Shown one piece after another: positions 60,495 through 64,000 of a stretch of 64,000 nt of DNA. Below the pieces are notes generated by a model, which saw nothing but the letters and a program-made list of their open reading frames with translations, was not told the origin of the DNA and did not search any database. Where the stretch lies: NCBI RefSeq assembly GCF_032854445.1, contig NC_088303.1:36437265-36501264 (forward strand), in the 5' to 3' direction. Within the stretch, counting starts at the first letter, position 1, and each line of letters opens with the position of its first letter. This stretch comes from Liolophura sinensis (Eukaryota > Mollusca > Polyplacophora > Chitonida > Chitonidae). A program made the translations under genes and the position numbers.

Positions 60495-62536
60495 CCATAT
60501 CTCCTCGTTATTTCAAAATTTATAGCCAAAAAATTACACGTACAAAGAAAACAAGCATGATTTAATAACTAAATTCCTAGTTAAAATACAATAATTATTT
60601 TTTTACCAAAAATGCATTTGTCTGTCCTCTGTCTGAACACGTTGATAGCGCAGTATTCCATTTTTACGCATGAAATATATTTAAGAAATAAATATGAAAA
60701 CATTAAGCTTCAGTTGGGGATAATGCATATTAAAAATACACACGTGTTTCGGTTTTTCTTTTTTCTTATGGATTGAATATCGAGATCAAATTTTGTGGAT
60801 TCTGTATGATACCTATTAAATTAGAAACTGCCAAACAGCAAATTTGGCAAAATTCAAACTAATCAAAATGAAGCCTTTGGAAACTAGTGCTTCGAGTTTT
60901 ACTTAATTTCTATTCCCAAGTCCAGTGTTTACCCCCACCAATTAAGTTAGCACACCTTTGTCAGGCAAACTGAGGTATGTCCACAGTCCAATACCTGAAT
61001 ATTGCACATTACCTATTTTGTGAAAGAGGTTGTCAGAGGTATTTATCTGTGCATCGCTGATAATTAAAATTCGCTTTTGCCGAGCTTGTTTGTATTCTTT
61101 ATGTTAAACTGGAGTGTAATAAGCAATGGGTGTTTTTGTCTAGCATATACAGACATGCACCGTTATTCTTTATATGTACGTGAGTACTGACACCGAAGTA
61201 TAGCTGACACGTAATAACACCTTAGGGGGTGATGGTGAGTTGACTTTTAACCACATTAAATCTATGACAGGGATTAATAAGCTAGATCTGGGTTCAGACT
61301 GATGCTTTCAGATAGTGACAAAGTACGAATTCCCACAGGCGCTCACCTTTCCGCCATTAAGAACTATCTGCTCATTACCGCGTTAATCCCTACATCAAGT
61401 GATAGCCGACTCGTGTGCATTCAGGAATCCGATCATCCCAGACGCCAGAGCACACAATAAGTGCACTTTAATGATGCTTGGAAAAATATTGACTTCGGCA
61501 AATAATAACAATTACGATAAACTAAACTGTGGTTTATCTCTTGTCTTTGGTGAGCTTTCAGGAATATACTTTTCTTTCAGGGTTTGGCCTGGGGCAGACA
61601 AACTGAATTTAGTTACATTCGGAGGATTTGTTAACCCAATGTGTGAATGCTGACCATTTTTGTATAATCAAAACAAGGTCGAAACAACAAATAATAAGAT
61701 AATATAAAATAAGAATACCGTGTCATTTTGCGCGACGTATGTCGAAGCTACGCCGAGTAACATATCCTTGTCACTGTTAATATACTTTAAGAGTGGCAAG
61801 AATAACCGTCCATGTGGCATTGACAATTCCTACATGTACACACTCCCTAAACTAATCACTTTAGCCACATATGTCGATGTGTAACTATGGAAACCGACTT
61901 AATCCTCTCCTCACGATGATGTTTAAATTAATGTGGCGTTAACGAAAAGTTGTATTCAAAAGATTAACTCTAATACCCTACTTAACAGTCTTTTCGGATG
62001 ATGCTGTAAATTTGACAATACGGGGTTTTTTCATACCTTGGTGTCCGTAACAAGGACTATAGAATCAGAATCCTATTCCTCGACATAGATTCTTCTCCCC
62101 CAAAAAATTGGGATCACATTTCGTTGAATCTATCTATAGTACATAATGGACACGGCGTCTACATTTGTTGTATAGACGCCATGCAACCTAAAACCCTACT
62201 ACGGCTAGAGTATACAGTTACTCGTTGACAGTTTAATCCAGTGTTTGATATCCGACAAAATGCAACGACAGCAATCAACACACATTTTTTCTCTCAAAAA
62301 ACATAGTCCTGTAATTGTTTTTAAACAAAGGGCGCATCATACCTTTGACTTCGTGAAAACTGTAATTATGACACACCCTGTCGTGATATACAACCGTTGT
62401 TTAATCCCTAATAAGATTCACATCATTTACATACTTAAGTAAGAGCGCGTCAACGACGAGAGGCTAAATAAGTAAATATAATTTATTAATGTGTTACAAG
62501 AATTAAGTAGAAAGGCGAGAGAAAAGGAAATCTTAC

Positions 62537-62608
62537 CTTGGGGTCTCCACTGTGAGTGGGTGGGGTCACAGCCTTTCCCCATGGACGGGATCGGGGTGTG
62601 CGGATAAC
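62537..62608 (-). CDS. 72-bp internal exon of the right ETS gene
   Basis: On the - strand the acceptor CGCCTTGCAG precedes GTTATCCGCACACC and the donor follows at CCCCAAG|GTAAGA. In phase 1 the exon reads YPHTPIPSMGKGCDPTHSQW and RPQ. Its final G joins the GC of the terminal exon to restore Gly, giving ...[13 protein letters not shown]. Length is divisible by three and both ends are phase 1, so it can be skipped without changing frame. Vertebrate ERG has a skippable 72-bp exon upstream of its ETS exon, but I see no clear sequence match, so homology is open. The residues are Pro/Ser/Thr-rich and probably unstructured linker between the Pointed domain (off window) and the ETS domain. Confidence 0.82.
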
Positions 62609-64000
62609 CTGCAAGGCGAAGAAATGAGGTGTAAATTTCCATCACAAAAAGCAACGAGCATCTCGTCAATAAAATACAGTACCACCTGCATGATGTGTGT
62701 CAGGCAGTATAAAGAGGCAAACTGAAGCCGCAAAATCAGGACAAATAATTTCCAGGTATGACAAAAGCTCCGAAACATAACAGTTTGAAGCGTCAGCGTG
62801 TATGGATGATTAACAGTATACTAGCAGACTATAACAAAGGTTACTAAACACTTGTGTCGTGTTACACTCCTATGGCAGGATTTTTTGAGACTGTACCTTG
62901 TGGTACCCGACATTAACTTTAACCATAAAGAGCTTGGACAATAGAGACACTAGGACAAAAACCACGGAACAATCTTATGTCATATGCTGGCTTAATTTCC
63001 CCTGACTCTCAAGATAAATACACCTGCATTTTACTGCCGATTTATAATTAACGTTGTCGTTTACACTAAAACTGTCTTACTTTAAGACCAAAAACTTCTA
63101 TAAAACAGGTTTTAATAGTAGGTTTTCTAAAAACATCATTTAAAGATGACCCATAAAGAATTTTAAATATCGCAAAGCGCTTAGTTTATTTGTTAAGTCC
63201 ATGCCGTCGTCTGATATATATGTAACTTCATATATAGATATATATATACATACAGCCATGCCATTTTACAAGGACTAGTTCGCATATTCACATAGAACTA
63301 ATACACTGTCTTCAGTCAACACCAGGAAATAAATGATAAATCCATATGTATTTACACAGGAATAAATTTTACATCAATTAACGTAACAAAAATACGTGAT
63401 TTTTAATTATCTAAAAAACATTCAATTATTCTACTGGTTGGAATCAAAAGCTAGTACTGTAAGAAATCATGAGAGCCCTCCAGATGAATGACAAGTACGT
63501 GCTGTTACCGTGTCCATATGTTTCTAAATCATTTATTACACAACTAGAAAAGGGGAACAATTTAATCCCGTTATTTTCAGATAGATATACATTTTCTCAT
63601 CAACACGGAAAACTAGTCGGGTATTCAGAGATTATCATATACACCACAACATCTTAGCTCTGTGGGTGATGACAATCTTTTAACGATGTAATACTTTTGC
63701 TTAAGTTAACAAATTAAAGAGTAAAAGGACGTATTTTTAACACAGCGAAACTCAATCAAAATTCAGTTATGTCCATGATATTTTATCAGTTCTTAAAAGC
63801 TAATATATATACCTCCTAAATTTACTGGTGGCAAAAAATAAAAAATTTATTCGGACAAACCAAAATGGTTGTTACGACTTTCTCTGCAGTGCTGCATGTT
63901 AAAGGGGTTGTCCCCTGAACTTGCCCACATATATGCCTCGCTCTATGCATTCTTGTAATCTTTGTTTTTAAGTGACAACGTAATATAAATTATGACTTTA
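62609..64000 (-). other. Upstream intron of the right ETS gene (continues outside window)
   Basis: AT-rich sequence with no further exon that I can support. The earlier exons of an ERG/FLI1 gene, including the Pointed domain, must lie beyond 64000. Short TA-rich tracts occur near 63216-63255. Confidence 0.65.

Larger units (their letters stand above)
59470..62536 (-). other. Intron of the right ETS gene
   Basis: The donor GTAAGATTTCC (- strand, ending at 62536) and acceptor TTTTCCAG (at 59470) give a 3,067-bp GT-AG intron in phase 1. It contains a (TTA)n microsatellite and the GATA/E-box cluster described separately. I searched for a small exon between them encoding the vertebrate-type linker (DPYQ...GPTSS) and did not find one. 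Confidence 0.85.

Noticed and set aside
60990-61070. Possible exon ending at ATAG|GTAATG on the - strand
   Set aside because: In the required phase 1 it contains a stop codon, and no ERG/FLI-like residues are encoded.
61320-61400. Possible small exon in the ETS intron ending at a GTGAGC donor on the - strand
   Set aside because: The only nearby acceptor gives a 21-bp exon with an in-frame stop in the required phase.

Overview
The window looks like nuclear DNA from a mollusc, probably a bivalve. The genes are eukaryotic, with GT-AG introns. The dispersed repeats are tRNA-headed SINEs of the kind that are abundant in bivalve and gastropod genomes. No species can be named from the sequence alone.

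The only protein genes I can support are two paralogous ETS transcription factors of the ERG/FLI1 type, one at each end and pointing towards each other. The left gene (+ strand) enters at base 1 in the middle of its last coding exon and stops at 249. The right gene (- strand) has its terminal exon at 58940-59469, which carries the complete ETS DNA-binding domain and C-terminal tail. A 72-bp upstream exon lies at 62537-62608, joined to it in phase across a 3.07-kb GT-AG intron. Its Pointed-domain and N-terminal exons must lie to the right of the window. About 46 of 82 C-terminal residues match between the two proteins by eye, so this is a linked tail-to-tail duplicate pair with about 58.7 kb between stop codons.

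The interval between the genes holds no convincing third gene. It is a patchwork of four things. (1) SINE-A: at least 13 recognisable copies, most in the same orientation, several with clear target-site duplications. (2) SINE-B, plus tails of a third SINE type. (3) A diverged dispersed repeat of about 380 bp (here R1), a foldback MITE-like element and several palindromes. (4) Many minisatellites, with periods of 12, 20, 21, 27, 30, 33, 33, 35, 43, 50 and 62 bp. Two of the minisatellites (35.4 kb and 43.7 kb) can be seen to have grown inside a copy of a dispersed element.

Between the repeats are long blocks of balanced composition with few repeats (about 9.0-10.4, 15.6-16.1, 19.0-21.2, 25.4-27.6, 38.6-40.4, 45.3-47.3 and 57.2-58.0 kb). 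Because they flank two developmental regulators they are the natural places to look for conserved cis-regulatory DNA, but conservation cannot be judged from one sequence. The most specific regulatory signal is inside the right gene's intron at 60428-60494: four GATA sites, an E-box and a KLF/RUNX-like site within 67 bp.
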